A stretch of 64,000 nucleotides of DNA from Neoasaia chiangmaiensis (GTDB lineage: Bacteria; Pseudomonadota; Alphaproteobacteria; Acetobacterales; Acetobacteraceae), in NCBI RefSeq assembly GCF_002005465.1, contig NZ_CP014691.1, positions 3,186,001-3,250,000 of the forward strand, read 5' to 3'. The translations under genes were made by a program, and so were the position numbers. Positions 1 through 9,129 of the stretch are shown here, in pieces; position 1 is the stretch's first letter, and each line of letters starts with the position of its first letter. The notes beneath the pieces are model-generated. The model worked only from the letters and a program-made list of their open reading frames with translations, did not search any database and was not told the origin of the DNA.

Positions 1-432
1 GAGGCCGAGTGCGTCACGGCCGATGCGACGACGTGGCGTCCGGCGGTGCCCGTGGATGCGGTGTTGCTGGACGCGCCATGCTCGGCGACCGGCACGTTGC
101 GGCGACATCCGGACGTCCTGTGGGTCAAGCGTCCGCGCGATGTCACGGCTCTGGCCGAGGGGCAGGACCGACTGATCGACGCGGCTTACGAGATGCTGCG
201 TCCCGATGGAATCCTTTTATATGCGGTATGTTCATTACAGGATGAGGAAGGGCCGCAGCGGATTCAGGCGGCCCTGAAGAAGGGATGGCGGCTCGACCCG
301 TTCACGCCGGACGAACTGGCAGCCATGCCGATGGCGCGGACGCCAGAGGGCTATTTCCGCACGCATCCCGGCATGTGGCTGGAGCGCGGCGGCATGGACG
401 GCTTCTTCGCAGCCCGTCTGCGGCGGGTTTGA
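1..432 (+). CDS. rsmB: 16S rRNA m5C967 methyltransferase RsmB, C-terminal part
   Basis: This is the last 143 codons of an RsmB/NOP2-family RNA methyltransferase; the start lies left of the window and the frame is open from base 1. The family transfers a methyl group from S-adenosylmethionine to cytosine 967 of 16S rRNA. Visible are the DAPCSATGT motif (general Cys of motif IV) and the VCSL motif carrying the second, nucleophilic Cys in the conserved order. The extreme C-terminus ends in the usual basic tail. It is followed after 100 nt by rpe, a common neighbour in acetic acid bacteria. The N-terminal NusB-like domain cannot be assessed. Confidence 0.93.
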   Translation, partial: EAECVTADATTWRPAVPVDAVLLDAPCSATGTLRRHPDVLWVKRPRDVTALAEGQDRLIDAAYEMLRPDGILLYAVCSLQDEEGPQRIQAALKKGWRLDPFTPDELAAMPMARTPEGYFRTHPGMWLERGGMDGFFAARLRRV

Positions 433-532
433 TATCCTGCCGGTCACGATTTCGAAGGCAGGCGTTCGGATTTTCGTGATCGTGCCGTCTATGCCTTGCG
501 CTTTGCCGGTGTTTGGCTCTTAAATCGGCTCC

Positions 533-1207
533 ATGGTCGCGCTGCATTCCCCCCTGATCGCTCCAAGCATCCTTTCCGCCGACTTTGCCCGTATGGGTGA
601 GGAAGTGGCGGCTGTCAGCCATGCCGGTGCAGACTGGCTGCATCTTGATGTCATGGATGGGCATTTCGTGCCGAATATGACGTTCGGCCCCGGGATGATT
701 GCGGCATTGCGGCCCTATACGGACAAGCCTTTCGACGTGCATCTGATGATCGATCCGACGGACCCGTTCATCGAGGCGTTCGCCAACGCCGGAGCGGATC
801 ATATCCACGTCCATATCGAGAATAACGCTCATGTTCACCGTTCGCTCCAGCATATCCGGGCGCTAGGCAAGAAGCCGGGGATCGCCATCTGCCCGGCCAC
901 GCCGCCGGAAGCGCTTCAGTATGTGCTGGATCTTGTGGACATCATCCTCGTCATGACGGTCAATCCCGGTTTCGGTGGCCAGAAATTCCTCGAGAGCCAG
1001 TTGCCCAAAATTCGGACGCTGCGCCGCATGGCAGACGCGACAGGTCGCGATATCCGGATTGGCGTGGATGGCGGCGTGGACGTGCATACGGCGCGCCTTG
1101 CGACGGAAGCGGGGGCCGACATGATGGTGGCGGGAACCTCGGTTTACGGCAGGAAGGATTACGAAAGCGCCATTATGGCCCTGCGTGAGGCAGGGCGTCC
1201 CTCCTGA
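533..1207 (+). CDS. rpe: Ribulose-phosphate 3-epimerase
   Basis: Interconverts ribulose-5-phosphate and xylulose-5-phosphate in the pentose phosphate pathway, the main sugar route of acetic acid bacteria. The 224-residue length is normal for the family. Key motifs are in order: IAPSILSADF near residue 9, HLDVMDGHFVPN with the catalytic and metal-binding Asp/His, the DVHLMI strand, MTVNPGFGGQKF and the late GVDGGV loop that binds phosphate. The ATG at 533 gives the usual short N-terminus. The next gene may be cotranscribed, starting 59 nt later. Confidence 0.97.
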   Translation: MVALHSPLIAPSILSADFARMGEEVAAVSHAGADWLHLDVMDGHFVPNMTFGPGMIAALRPYTDKPFDVHLMIDPTDPFIEAFANAGADHIHVHIENNAHVHRSLQHIRALGKKPGIAICPATPPEALQYVLDLVDIILVMTVNPGFGGQKFLESQLPKIRTLRRMADATGRDIRIGVDGGVDVHTARLATEAGADMMVAGTSVYGRKDYESAIMALREAGRPS

Positions 1208-1265
1208 CAGTTACCCGACAGGATATCCCGAGGATCGGCCGAAAGATGGAGTCTGCGAAACTTTT

Positions 1266-3080
1266 ATGATGCGTCGCTGGACGCGCGAGGCGCGGCTATC
1301 TCTTGCTCGTTTGCCCAATCTGCCGGGGCTGGCGCGCGCGCCCAGCGCGCCGGCGCATATCATTCGCGACTTGTGGCCTGGCGATGCCGGGCACGGCGCA
1401 AGGTTGATCAAGGGGCATTTTCATTTCGGCTTTCGTGATCACAAGCTCAATCTGAACGACTGGGAGCACGTCGAACTGCCCGGCCCCGAGCGGGAGTGGC
1501 TTCATGGGTTCACGTGGTTGCGCGATCTGCGTGCGCTCGGCAGTGACGAGGCGCGGCTCTGCGCCCGCGCCATCGTCGGTAGCTGGCTTGATCATCCGCC
1601 GACCGACCCCCTGATCGTCGATGCCGCGACCACGGGCGCGCGACTGGCGGCCTGGATGGGTCATTACGATTTCTTCGCCGCTTCGGCCGATGAGGTTTTT
1701 CGGCAACGGCTGATGGATCGTCTGCTGGTGGAGGGGCGGACGATCGCGGCCCTGCTGCCGCTGCCGGTTCAGGGCTGGCGCGGACTGACGGCGCTCAAGG
1801 GACTGCTGGCGGCGGCTGTCTCCATCCCGAGTCAGAGCGGCTTTCTGTCGCGTTTCCTGCGCTATCTCGATCAGGATATTGATCGGCTGCTGTTACCCGA
1901 TGGCTCTCTTGCCGAACGCAGCCCCGAGGCTCAGCTGCAGACGGCGCGGGAACTGGCGGAGATGAGCGCGATCCTGCGTATGGCGCAGATGCCGCCAGCG
2001 CCCGCCGTGATTGCTGGATTGGCGCGTGTCTGCCCGGTGCTGCGCGCGATGCGTCATGCGGATGGCGGTCTCGCCATTTTCAATGGCGCATCCGAACATC
2101 CGCCGGGCTTTGTGGAGATGGTGTTGCAGCACGGTGCACGGCAGCGCCTGTTGGCGCCGTCCATGCCGGATAGCGGTTTTATCCGCGTTGCCGCGGGCAA
2201 GTCCCTGCTGTTCGTCGACGGCGGAATGCCGCCGCCACATGGATTCGATCGGATGGCGCATGGCGGACCGCTGTCCTTCGAGTTCTCCCATGGTCGGCAG
2301 CGACTGTTCGTCAATTGCGGCAGCGCGCCCATGGGGGCCTGGGAGCACGCTCTGCGCGCCACGGCGGCGCATACGACGCTTGTGCTCGACGACCGGTCCT
2401 GTGTCGATTTCGCGGCGGATGGGGGTCTGTCGCGCCGTCCGGCGCATGTCACGGCCAGGCAGACCGCGCAGGACGGCGCGCACTGGCTCGATCTGTCGCA
2501 CGATGGCTATCGCACGACGCTGGGCGCGAACTGGCGGCGGCGGCTTTATCTCAATGCCGAAGGTAGTGATCTGCGTGGCGAGGAAACGGTCGAGGCGGAG
2601 AGGGAAGTGCCCGTTGCTTTACGCTTCCATCTCCATCCCGATGTCAGTGCGCAGATTTCCGATGAGCGGGATGAGGTCATCCTGCACGCTGAGGAGAATA
2701 TCTGGCGCTTTCGGCATGACGGCGGGGCACTGTCTCTGGAGGACAGTGTTTACACCGGTGACGGCCAGCTGAGGCGGACTGCGCAGATCATCATCACGGC
2801 GCCAGTGCCGCCAAAGACGGCACCGGAGATCGTGCAGGACGATGTCGTGGCCGATACGACGGATAGTCTGGACGTTCTCGACCAGGCTGAAGAAGCTGGC
2901 GCGGAGGCACGGAGCGACACGGCCTCGTCGCATGCCGAGACGCCGGCGCCCGAAGTGCCGGGCACAGACACGGCTGCGGCCGATAGGGTAGATGAGTCAT
3001 CCACGAAACCGTCGCTCGGTGTGACGGCGCAGGCATTTCGCCAGACCATTCACTGGATGCTGGAAAAGGTGCCGGAATGA
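1266..3080 (+). CDS. Heparinase II/III-like protein with acidic C-terminal tail
   Basis: A 604-residue protein of the heparinase II/III family seen after rpe in acetic acid bacteria. The N-terminal half looks like the all-helical alpha/alpha-toroid of polysaccharide lyases (many Trp and Leu-rich helices). The second half resembles the beta-sandwich Heparinase_II_III domain (GGPLSFEFSHGRQRLFVNCG and the following strands). About the last 100 residues are a low-complexity Ala/Glu/Asp/Thr/Pro segment followed by a short conserved-looking end. No signal peptide is visible. The start at ATG 1266 is preferred over an upstream one at 1185 that overlaps rpe. It overlaps the following glycosyltransferase by 4 nt, so the two are probably translationally coupled. 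Substrate is unknown; a surface polysaccharide is plausible. Confidence 0.8.
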   Translation: MMRRWTREARLSLARLPNLPGLARAPSAPAHIIRDLWPGDAGHGARLIKGHFHFGFRDHKLNLNDWEHVELPGPEREWLHGFTWLRDLRALGSDEARLCARAIVGSWLDHPPTDPLIVDAATTGARLAAWMGHYDFFAASADEVFRQRLMDRLLVEGRTIAALLPLPVQGWRGLTALKGLLAAAVSIPSQSGFLSRFLRYLDQDIDRLLLPDGSLAERSPEAQLQTARELAEMSAILRMAQMPPAPAVIAGLARVCPVLRAMRHADGGLAIFNGASEHPPGFVEMVLQHGARQRLLAPSMPDSGFIRVAAGKSLLFVDGGMPPPHGFDRMAHGGPLSFEFSHGRQRLFVNCGSAPMGAWEHALRATAAHTTLVLDDRSCVDFAADGGLSRRPAHVTARQTAQDGAHWLDLSHDGYRTTLGANWRRRLYLNAEGSDLRGEETVEAEREVPVALRFHLHPDVSAQISDERDEVILHAEENIWRFRHDGGALSLEDSVYTGDGQLRRTAQIIITAPVPPKTAPEIVQDDVVADTTDSLDVLDQAEEAGAEARSDTASSHAETPAPEVPGTDTAAADRVDESSTKPSLGVTAQAFRQTIHWMLEKVPE

Positions 3081-4228
3081 CGATGCGGTCGGGTGCTCCC
3101 CGTCCGCATGCGTTGAAGATTCTTGAAGTGACGAATGTGGATTTCTCGATGCGGCAGTTCCTATTGCCGCTTATGAGAGCACTGCGTGAGGAGGGCCACG
3201 ACGTCGTGGGGGCGTGCGCGGATGGCCCCGATCTGGACGTTGTCCGGGCGGAGGGTTTCGTCGTTCGTGCCATGCCGCTTGTCCGGTCATTCTCGCCACT
3301 GGCGCAGGCGCGTGCGTTTCTTGCCTTACGCCGGCTGATTAAGCGGGAACGTCCGGATATCGTGCACGCGCACATGCCGATCAGTGGGCTTCTGGCGCGT
3401 CTGGCGGCATGGCATTCCGGCGTGCCGGTTGTGGCCTACACATGCCATGGCTTCCTTTTCAATCAGCCCGGGAAACTGACGCGGCGCGTTCTGGCGCGGT
3501 GTCTGGAATGGCTCGCCGGACGTATTACCGATGTCTACATGACGGTGTCGGATGAGGAGGCGGCAGACGCGCGGCGTCTCGGCATTCATCCAGGGCCGGT
3601 TTCGGTCGGGAACGGTCGTGATCCGGCGCAATTCCAACCGGACCCGGTCGCGCGTCAGGCGGTTCGCGCGGAACTGGGCGTTTCGCCGGAACGCATCGTC
3701 GTCCTCGCGGTATCGCGTCTTGTGCGACACAAGGGTTATCCGGAGCTTCTGCGCGCCATGGAAAGCGTGCCGAATGCGGAACTCTGGGTGGTGGGATCGC
3801 GGTTGACGTCCGATCATGGCGACGACATGGGCATGTCCTTCGCGCACGCTGAAGTGGTTCTGGGCGATCGGCTGAAGCGTCTGGGTCATCGGGCCGACGT
3901 GGCGCAGATTATGGCGGCGGCGGATATTTTCGTATTGCCAAGCCATTTCGAAGGCCTGCCGATGTCGGTGATCGAGGCGATGCTCAGCGGATTACCGGTC
4001 GTGGCAACGGATATCCGTGGTCCGCGCGAACAGGTGGTCGATGGCGAGACAGGGCTGCTGGTGACACCCGGGCTGGCGGCGCCATTGGCCCGAGCCTTGC
4101 AGCGTCTTGCGAACAACGCAGTCTTGCGAGCGAAGATGGGTGTGGCAGGCAGGGCGCGCGCCTGCGCATTATACGATGAACGTGCGGTGACGGCGCGTAT
4201 CGTGCGCCTGCTCACGTCACCTCTATAA
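3077..4228 (+). CDS. Glycosyltransferase family 4
   Basis: A 383-residue GT-B fold glycosyltransferase. The N-terminal domain has the Glyco_trans_4 pattern (HAHMPISGLLARLAA, then TCHGFLFNQPGK). The C-terminal Glycos_transf_1 domain has the AVSRLVRHKGY donor-binding segment and the EGLPMSVIEAM motif, whose second Glu contacts the nucleotide sugar, near residue 300. It would transfer a sugar to a cell-envelope acceptor; neither sugar nor acceptor can be read from sequence. The ATGA overlap with the heparinase-like gene suggests one operon. Its 3' end overlaps the convergent response-regulator gene by 6 nt. Confidence 0.9.
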   Translation: MTMRSGAPRPHALKILEVTNVDFSMRQFLLPLMRALREEGHDVVGACADGPDLDVVRAEGFVVRAMPLVRSFSPLAQARAFLALRRLIKRERPDIVHAHMPISGLLARLAAWHSGVPVVAYTCHGFLFNQPGKLTRRVLARCLEWLAGRITDVYMTVSDEEAADARRLGIHPGPVSVGNGRDPAQFQPDPVARQAVRAELGVSPERIVVLAVSRLVRHKGYPELLRAMESVPNAELWVVGSRLTSDHGDDMGMSFAHAEVVLGDRLKRLGHRADVAQIMAAADIFVLPSHFEGLPMSVIEAMLSGLPVVATDIRGPREQVVDGETGLLVTPGLAAPLARALQRLANNAVLRAKMGVAGRARACALYDERAVTARIVRLLTSPL

Positions 4229-4840
4229 CCAGCCGTTTCGCCGGGCAATGCGTCCCGCATCCATGCGGTTTCGTGCGCCGAGTTTCTGCACCGTTTCCGA
4301 AAAATAGTTCCGGATGGTACCGGGGGACAGGGACAGCGCTTCGGCGATCTCCTGGTTGCTGCGTCCTGCTTCCGCCATACGGAGGATGGCGCGGTCGCGA
4401 TCGTTCAGGGGGTCGGGGGCAGCATCCCATACTGCGTCCGCGAGTTCCTTTGCCACGGCGCGCCCACCTGCCGCCACCTTGCGGATCGCATCGGCCAATT
4501 GCGTTATGGGTGAATCCTTGAGCAGGTAACCGCGCACGCCGGCGTCGAGGGCACGCTTCAGATATCCCGCGCGGCTGAAGGTCGTGACGATCATGACCTG
4601 CGTGCGCGCTTTTTCCCGACGAAGCTTTTCAGCCAGGTCGATGCCGCTCATCTGCGGCATTTCGATATCGGTGACGACGATATCGGGTTGGTGTTCGGTG
4701 ATCATGGCGTAGGCGGCCTGCCCGTCGGGCGCATGACCGACGACTTGCAGGTCGCCTTCGAGTGAGAGGAGGGTGACGATCGCCTCACGCAGCATCGCCT
4801 GATCCTCGACGATCACCAGACGGATTTTACGTTCGGTCAT
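4223..4840 (-). CDS. NarL/DesR-type response regulator
   Basis: A 205-residue response regulator. The receiver domain has the acidic pair in VIVEDQA, the phospho-acceptor Asp in DIVVTDIEMPQM and the conserved Lys in LLKDS. The C-terminal LuxR-type helix-turn-helix is seen as LNDRDRAILRMAEAGRS and NQEIAEALSLSPGTIRNY. The start at 4840 is set by the family N-terminus MTERKIRLVIVEDQ and by the ATGA overlap with the kinase gene upstream. It is the cognate regulator of the DesK-like kinase. The target is unknown; in DesKR systems it is membrane lipid composition. Confidence 0.92.
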   Translation of the reverse strand: MTERKIRLVIVEDQAMLREAIVTLLSLEGDLQVVGHAPDGQAAYAMITEHQPDIVVTDIEMPQMSGIDLAEKLRREKARTQVMIVTTFSRAGYLKRALDAGVRGYLLKDSPITQLADAIRKVAAGGRAVAKELADAVWDAAPDPLNDRDRAILRMAEAGRSNQEIAEALSLSPGTIRNYFSETVQKLGARNRMDAGRIARRNGWL

Positions 4841-5937
4841 GACGATGCGCCCAATCTTGCCGTGACACGCAATCCTTTCGTGCCCTGTTCGATATGCAGT
4901 GCGCCGCCCGCCGCCGCAAGCCGGCTGCGCATGCCGCGCAAACCGTGGCCTTCGGTCAGCGGCTTGCGCGCGTTGACGGGAATGTAGGCTTGCCCGTCGT
5001 CCTCGATGATCATGACGGCCGTCTTGCTGCGTTCCTGCTGCAATCGGATTGTGCAATGGGCCGCCTTGGTATGGCGAATGATATTTGTGACCGCTTCGCG
5101 AAGTGCCATGGCCAGTATGCCGTCCTGGGAGACATCGACGGCTTCGGGATCGCCGGAGAGCTGCATTCTGATGCCGGCGCTGCGCAACGATGACTCGGCT
5201 TGGGCGACCTCTCTCGGCAACGAAGCGCCATGCATGCCGGCGACGGCGGCACGGACTTCACGCAGGGACTGGCGGGCGGTTTCGGCGATTTCCTGGATTT
5301 CGCGCCGTGAGCGGGACGAGTCCAGCGTGTTGAGACGTTCCGCCAGTTCCGCTTTGACGGCGATGACCGTCAGCGAGTGGCCGAGCAGGTCGTGCAGGTC
5401 GCGCGCGATCCGCTCGCGTTCCGTGCTGGCGGCGAGATGTCGCACCTCCTCCTGCGTTTCGAGAAGTTGGCGATGACGGCGCGCGAGATCCGTCGTCAAC
5501 GACGTGCCGGCAAAAGAAGCGATGCTGAAGCTGGCGCCGAACACCGCATCCGGCCAGGGCCGATGTGTCCACCAGCAGAACAGGCCAAGGATCAGCAGAA
5601 CGAAGACGAGAGAGGCGACCGCGCGGTGGCGTGATGCGTATCCGGCGAACGTCGCGCTCGCGTAGACGATGAAGACGGTCCAGATGCCATGGAACGGTGC
5701 CATGGCGAACGCGATGCCGGCGATGGCCCATCCTTGCCAGAAGGCTGGTTGAAGGGGGGCGTAGGACAGATAGATGGTCAGAAATGCGATCAGCCCGACG
5801 CCGCTGCCGACGATATCCAGTGTGTGGAAGCCGTCATAGAACCAGGGAATGGGATAGATGATGAGATAGACAAGATAGAACCAACGGAACCGGCTCGCAC
5901 CATGTGGGCCGCGGAACGTTGCGGAAATGGCGTTCAA
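4837..5937 (-). CDS. DesK/NarX-type sensor histidine kinase
   Basis: A HisKA_3 sensor kinase. The N-terminal half has about five hydrophobic segments. The phospho-acceptor His lies in RERIARDLHDLLGHSL, followed by the N-box REAVTNIIRHT and the G-box GHGLRGMRSRL of a HATPase_c domain. I place the start at TTG 5937, which forms a TTGA overlap with the stop of the upstream membrane-protein gene and gives 366 residues. An in-frame ATG at 6000 would give 387 residues but a 67-nt overlap. It is downstream of the membrane protein and overlaps the response regulator by 4 nt, so the three genes form one operon. Confidence 0.88.
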   Translation of the reverse strand: MNAISATFRGPHGASRFRWFYLVYLIIYPIPWFYDGFHTLDIVGSGVGLIAFLTIYLSYAPLQPAFWQGWAIAGIAFAMAPFHGIWTVFIVYASATFAGYASRHRAVASLVFVLLILGLFCWWTHRPWPDAVFGASFSIASFAGTSLTTDLARRHRQLLETQEEVRHLAASTERERIARDLHDLLGHSLTVIAVKAELAERLNTLDSSRSRREIQEIAETARQSLREVRAAVAGMHGASLPREVAQAESSLRSAGIRMQLSGDPEAVDVSQDGILAMALREAVTNIIRHTKAAHCTIRLQQERSKTAVMIIEDDGQAYIPVNARKPLTEGHGLRGMRSRLAAAGGALHIEQGTKGLRVTARLGASS

Positions 5938-6479
5938 GCGGTCTGTTCCACGGAGAGCGGTGTTGCCATACGTCCCAATCTCAGGGCGCAGCCCGTCCAC
6001 ACGGCCAGCGCCGTTCCGGTTCCGGCGATTGCCTGATGTGCCGTTGCCGGGAAGGGGAGGGATATCAGCGTGACGAGGACGACAGCTGTGCCAACGAACA
6101 GATGGATCGGTTCACGCATTGCGATGCCCAGCGGCCAATAGGAAATGCCGATGATGAGGCCGAAGAGCGGCAGCAGCAATGCCTGTTGATGGAATATATG
6201 ACAGATATTCCCGACGATGGTGAAGGCGATGATGCGTCCGATCCGCGTATAGCGTGAAAGGCGGATATCGACTGTGATTTCAGGACGTCGCAGGATGATG
6301 TCGCGCCAGACGAAACCTGCCAGCAAGGCGCCTGTCACCGGTCCGATGACGAAAAGCGCGGCAGATAGCGGAACATGTAGGGCAGTGGCGGCACGCAAGG
6401 CCCAGAAAGCAGCGAATAGCAGGCCTAATGCGTCGGTCAACAGACCGCGAAAGGTTATTTCACAGCGATTCGATGGCAT
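5934..6479 (-). CDS. Conserved membrane protein, partner of the DesK/DesR-like pair
   Basis: A 181-residue protein with five or so hydrophobic segments (around residues 12-35, 38-55, 85-105, 108-120 and 128-165) and no recognised catalytic motif. A Shine-Dalgarno AGGAG lies 8 nt before the ATG at 6479. It is the first gene of the operon with the kinase and the regulator. By position it could be an accessory sensor, a relative of the kinase's membrane domain, or a transporter-like partner. I do not recognise the family. Confidence 0.7.
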   Translation of the reverse strand: MPSNRCEITFRGLLTDALGLLFAAFWALRAATALHVPLSAALFVIGPVTGALLAGFVWRDIILRRPEITVDIRLSRYTRIGRIIAFTIVGNICHIFHQQALLLPLFGLIIGISYWPLGIAMREPIHLFVGTAVVLVTLISLPFPATAHQAIAGTGTALAVWTGCALRLGRMATPLSVEQTA

Positions 6480-6570
6480 GAACGGATCTCCTGTTGCGGT
6501 CGTTTCGTAGACAGCAACAGGAGGGGGTGGGGCGCTATGCCCCTCGATCAGCGATATGACCTGACAAATG

Positions 6571-7815
6571 TCATGCAGGCTGAATCAGGACATGGTGTTT
6601 CTTGCCGGAGGACAGCTTGGCGACGCCGTCCCGAAGATCGGCATGCGTGACGCTCTGGTTTTCGTCCGTGATGACGATATCGTTCAGTCGTGCGCCGCCG
6701 CCCCGGATCAGGCGGCGAGCTTCCCCATTGCTGGTGGCCAGACCGGCCTCAACGAGTATGCGGAATGCCGGCGTTCCCTCATCCAGCAGTTGGGCGGTGA
6801 TATCGCGACGGGGCAGCTCACCGGCGAGAGCGCCCTGTTCGAAGGTCTGCCGGGCAGCCTCGGCCGCCGCTTCGGCGGCAGGACGTCCGTGGCAGATGGC
6901 CGTGGCTTCCGTTGCGAGTATCTTTTTGGCCTCGTTGATGTCCGCGCCCTGCAAGACGCCCAGTCGCTCGCATTCCTCGACGGGTAATTCGGTGAAGAGC
7001 TTGAGGAAGCGCCCGACATCGGCATCCTCCGTGTTGCGCCAGAATTGCCAGTATTCAAATACCGGCAGGCGTTCGGCGGAGAGCCATGTCGCGCCTTTCG
7101 CGGATTTACCCATTTTCGCGCCGGACGCGGTTGTGACGAGCGGGGTTGTGAGACCGAAAACCTGCTTGCCGTCAGTGCGGCGCACCAGATCGATGCCCGC
7201 GACGATATTGCCCCACTGGTCCGAGCCGCCCATCTGGAGGCGGACATCGTGACGGCGGTTCAATTCACGGAAGTCGTACGATTGCAGGATCGAATAGTTG
7301 AATTCGAGGAAGGTCAGGCCCTGCTCGCGATCAAGGCGCTGCTTGACGCTATCGAAGGAAAGCATGCGACTGACCGAGAAATGGACGCCTACGTCCTGAA
7401 GCAGATCGATGTAGGACAGCTTGTCGAGCCAGTCGGCGTTATTCGCCAGGATGGCGCCATTGTCCTGTTCGTCGAAGTGGAGAAATTGCCGCAGGCTTCC
7501 CTCGATGCCGTTGAGGTTATGCGCGAGTTTCTCCGGGCTCATCAGGGCGCGTGCCTCGTCCCGGAACGAAGGATCGCCAATGCGCGCCGTGCCGCCGCCC
7601 ATCAGGGCGATCGGCCGGTGACCATGCCGTTGAAGCATGCGCAGCGCCATGATGGACAGGGCATTGCCGACATGCAGCGAGTCCGCGGTGGGATCGAACC
7701 CGATATAGGCGGTGATCGGTCCGGCCAGCATCGCTTCGTCCAGGGCATCGAGATCCGTGCACTGGAAAATGAAACCGCGCGCCTGGGCGTCGCGGAGGAA
7801 GGCGCTTTTGGGCAT
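6571..7815 (-). CDS. tyrS: Tyrosyl-tRNA synthetase
   Basis: Charges tRNA-Tyr with tyrosine. The 414-residue length fits the bacterial enzyme. The class I signature HVGN (HIGH equivalent) lies in DPTADSLHVGNALS, and the KMSKS loop appears as KMGKSAKG, a common variant. Tyrosine-binding residues around YDF and the QMGGSDQWGN motif are intact. A C-terminal S4 RNA-binding domain (GEARRLIRGGGARLND) ends the protein. The start at 7815 follows the family N-terminus. Monocistronic or first after the terminator at 7897. Confidence 0.97.
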   Translation of the reverse strand: MPKSAFLRDAQARGFIFQCTDLDALDEAMLAGPITAYIGFDPTADSLHVGNALSIMALRMLQRHGHRPIALMGGGTARIGDPSFRDEARALMSPEKLAHNLNGIEGSLRQFLHFDEQDNGAILANNADWLDKLSYIDLLQDVGVHFSVSRMLSFDSVKQRLDREQGLTFLEFNYSILQSYDFRELNRRHDVRLQMGGSDQWGNIVAGIDLVRRTDGKQVFGLTTPLVTTASGAKMGKSAKGATWLSAERLPVFEYWQFWRNTEDADVGRFLKLFTELPVEECERLGVLQGADINEAKKILATEATAICHGRPAAEAAAEAARQTFEQGALAGELPRRDITAQLLDEGTPAFRILVEAGLATSNGEARRLIRGGGARLNDIVITDENQSVTHADLRDGVAKLSSGKKHHVLIQPA

Positions 7816-7896
7816 GATCGGGTCCGTTATTCGTTCGTTCGGCTAGCGTCCTATCATGAGCGGCACGTCGCGAGAACCTTGACTCGAACGGTAACA

Positions 7897-7930
7897 AAAA
7901 AGGCGGCCCATCAGTGCGGAACCGCCTTTT
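7897..7930 (-). terminator. Rho-independent terminator of the alpha/beta hydrolase gene
   Basis: On the minus strand AAAAGGCGG pairs perfectly with CCGCCTTTT across a 15-nt loop, and the stem runs into a T-run. It lies 27 nt past the stop of the hydrolase gene and upstream of tyrS, so it separates the two transcripts. Confidence 0.85.
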
Positions 7931-7956
7931 CTGATGACTGACAGGAAAAGAGATGC

Positions 7957-8622
7957 TCAGTCGGCGGCAAGTGCGAGGGAGCGACGCGCCAGCATGGTCG
8001 AAACGTGATCTTCCAGCGCTGTGGAGACCTGATCCGCCTGCTGCGCGAAGATATGGTCGGCGTCATCGAAAATACGATAATCGACCGTGACGTTCTTCTG
8101 GGTGTTCAGCTTATCCACCAGCTTGCGGATGCCAGGTTCCGGCGCCATTTCGTCCCGACCGCCTGCAATCATCAGGCCGCCGCACGGGCATGGCGCGAGG
8201 AACCCGAAATCGTAGTCATTCGCCGGTGGGGCGACGCTGATCCAGCCGCTGATCTCCGGTCGGCGCATCAGCAGCTGCATGCCGACGAAGGCGCCGAAGG
8301 AATAGCCGGCGATCCAGAGCGTGCTGGAGTTCGGGTTGACCATCTGCATCCAGTCGAGTGCCGCCGCGGCATCCGAAATTTCGCCGATGCCGCCATCGTA
8401 TCGGCCCTGGCTGCGGCCGACGCCACGCGAATTGTAGCGCATGACCGAGAAGCCCATTTTCTCGAAGCTGCGATACATCGAATAGGTGATGCGGTTGTTC
8501 ATGGTGCCGCCATGCAGCGGATGCGGGTGCAGGACCAGGGCGAGCGGCGCATTGGGCTCGTCGGAGTGGTGGTAGCGCCCTTCCAACCGGCCGTCGGGAC
8601 CGGCGAACATGACTTCTGGCAT
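7957..8622 (-). CDS. Alpha/beta hydrolase (COG2945-like)
   Basis: A 221-residue single-domain alpha/beta hydrolase. The nucleophile Ser sits in GYSFGAF near residue 110, the acidic residue in GGRDEM and the His in DADHIFA, all in canonical order. The N-terminus HPHPLHGG forms the oxyanion-side loop typical of the COG2945 predicted hydrolases. Substrate unknown. The divergent cysteine desulfurase operon starts about 500 nt away. Confidence 0.85.
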   Translation of the reverse strand: MPEVMFAGPDGRLEGRYHHSDEPNAPLALVLHPHPLHGGTMNNRITYSMYRSFEKMGFSVMRYNSRGVGRSQGRYDGGIGEISDAAAALDWMQMVNPNSSTLWIAGYSFGAFVGMQLLMRRPEISGWISVAPPANDYDFGFLAPCPCGGLMIAGGRDEMAPEPGIRKLVDKLNTQKNVTVDYRIFDDADHIFAQQADQVSTALEDHVSTMLARRSLALAAD

Positions 8623-9129
8623 TAAAGTGCTTCCGCGATATTCTGGTGCCGTCGTTTGGCGTGACGGCGTGTTGTTGAGGTAATCGTGCCCAAGGCTTTA
8701 CGATGCCATAGCCTCGGCCGCACGGATCGCAGTCGTGACAGGAGGTGTCCGATCCTGCGCAGTGTCAGGATATCCTGCTCAACGCGCCACGTTCAGCGCG
8801 TCCGGAAGAGTTGCCCGGACCGTGGTACATTTTGCGCATCGGCGCCGAAAGATGAGCGGAACGACGTGGACACAGGCATGGACGAACTCCTTATCCTGGC
8901 TGACGGGACGGCCACGCGATGCAACAATCCTGTCCGGAAATCTGATGCGCGAAACGGGCGGTGTCGCCGACGATCGCGTATCGGGTTCCGTTTGGTGAGG
9001 CGTGTATAACGGTCCTGAATGGCAAAATTCCACAGAAATCGACAGTAGACGTAAATTCTTGTCGATATGGCGTCATCATCATCGCGGCTGCTTGTGTTCG
9101 GGAGCGGCAGATACGATGTGATGATTGTC
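8623..9129. other. Intergenic gap without a supportable gene
   Basis: About 500 nt between the divergent hydrolase and cysteine desulfurase genes. Several open frames of 60-112 codons exist on both strands, but they overlap one another, are Arg/Ser/Cys rich like typical GC-rich shadow frames, and lack good ribosome sites. The region must hold the promoters of both flanking operons; no clear hexamers or hairpins were found. Confidence 0.6.

Noticed and set aside
8686..9009. A 107-codon open frame on the plus strand in the gap before the cysteine desulfurases
   Set aside because: Arg/Cys-rich composition typical of shadow frames, no ribosome site, and it overlaps other equally weak frames.
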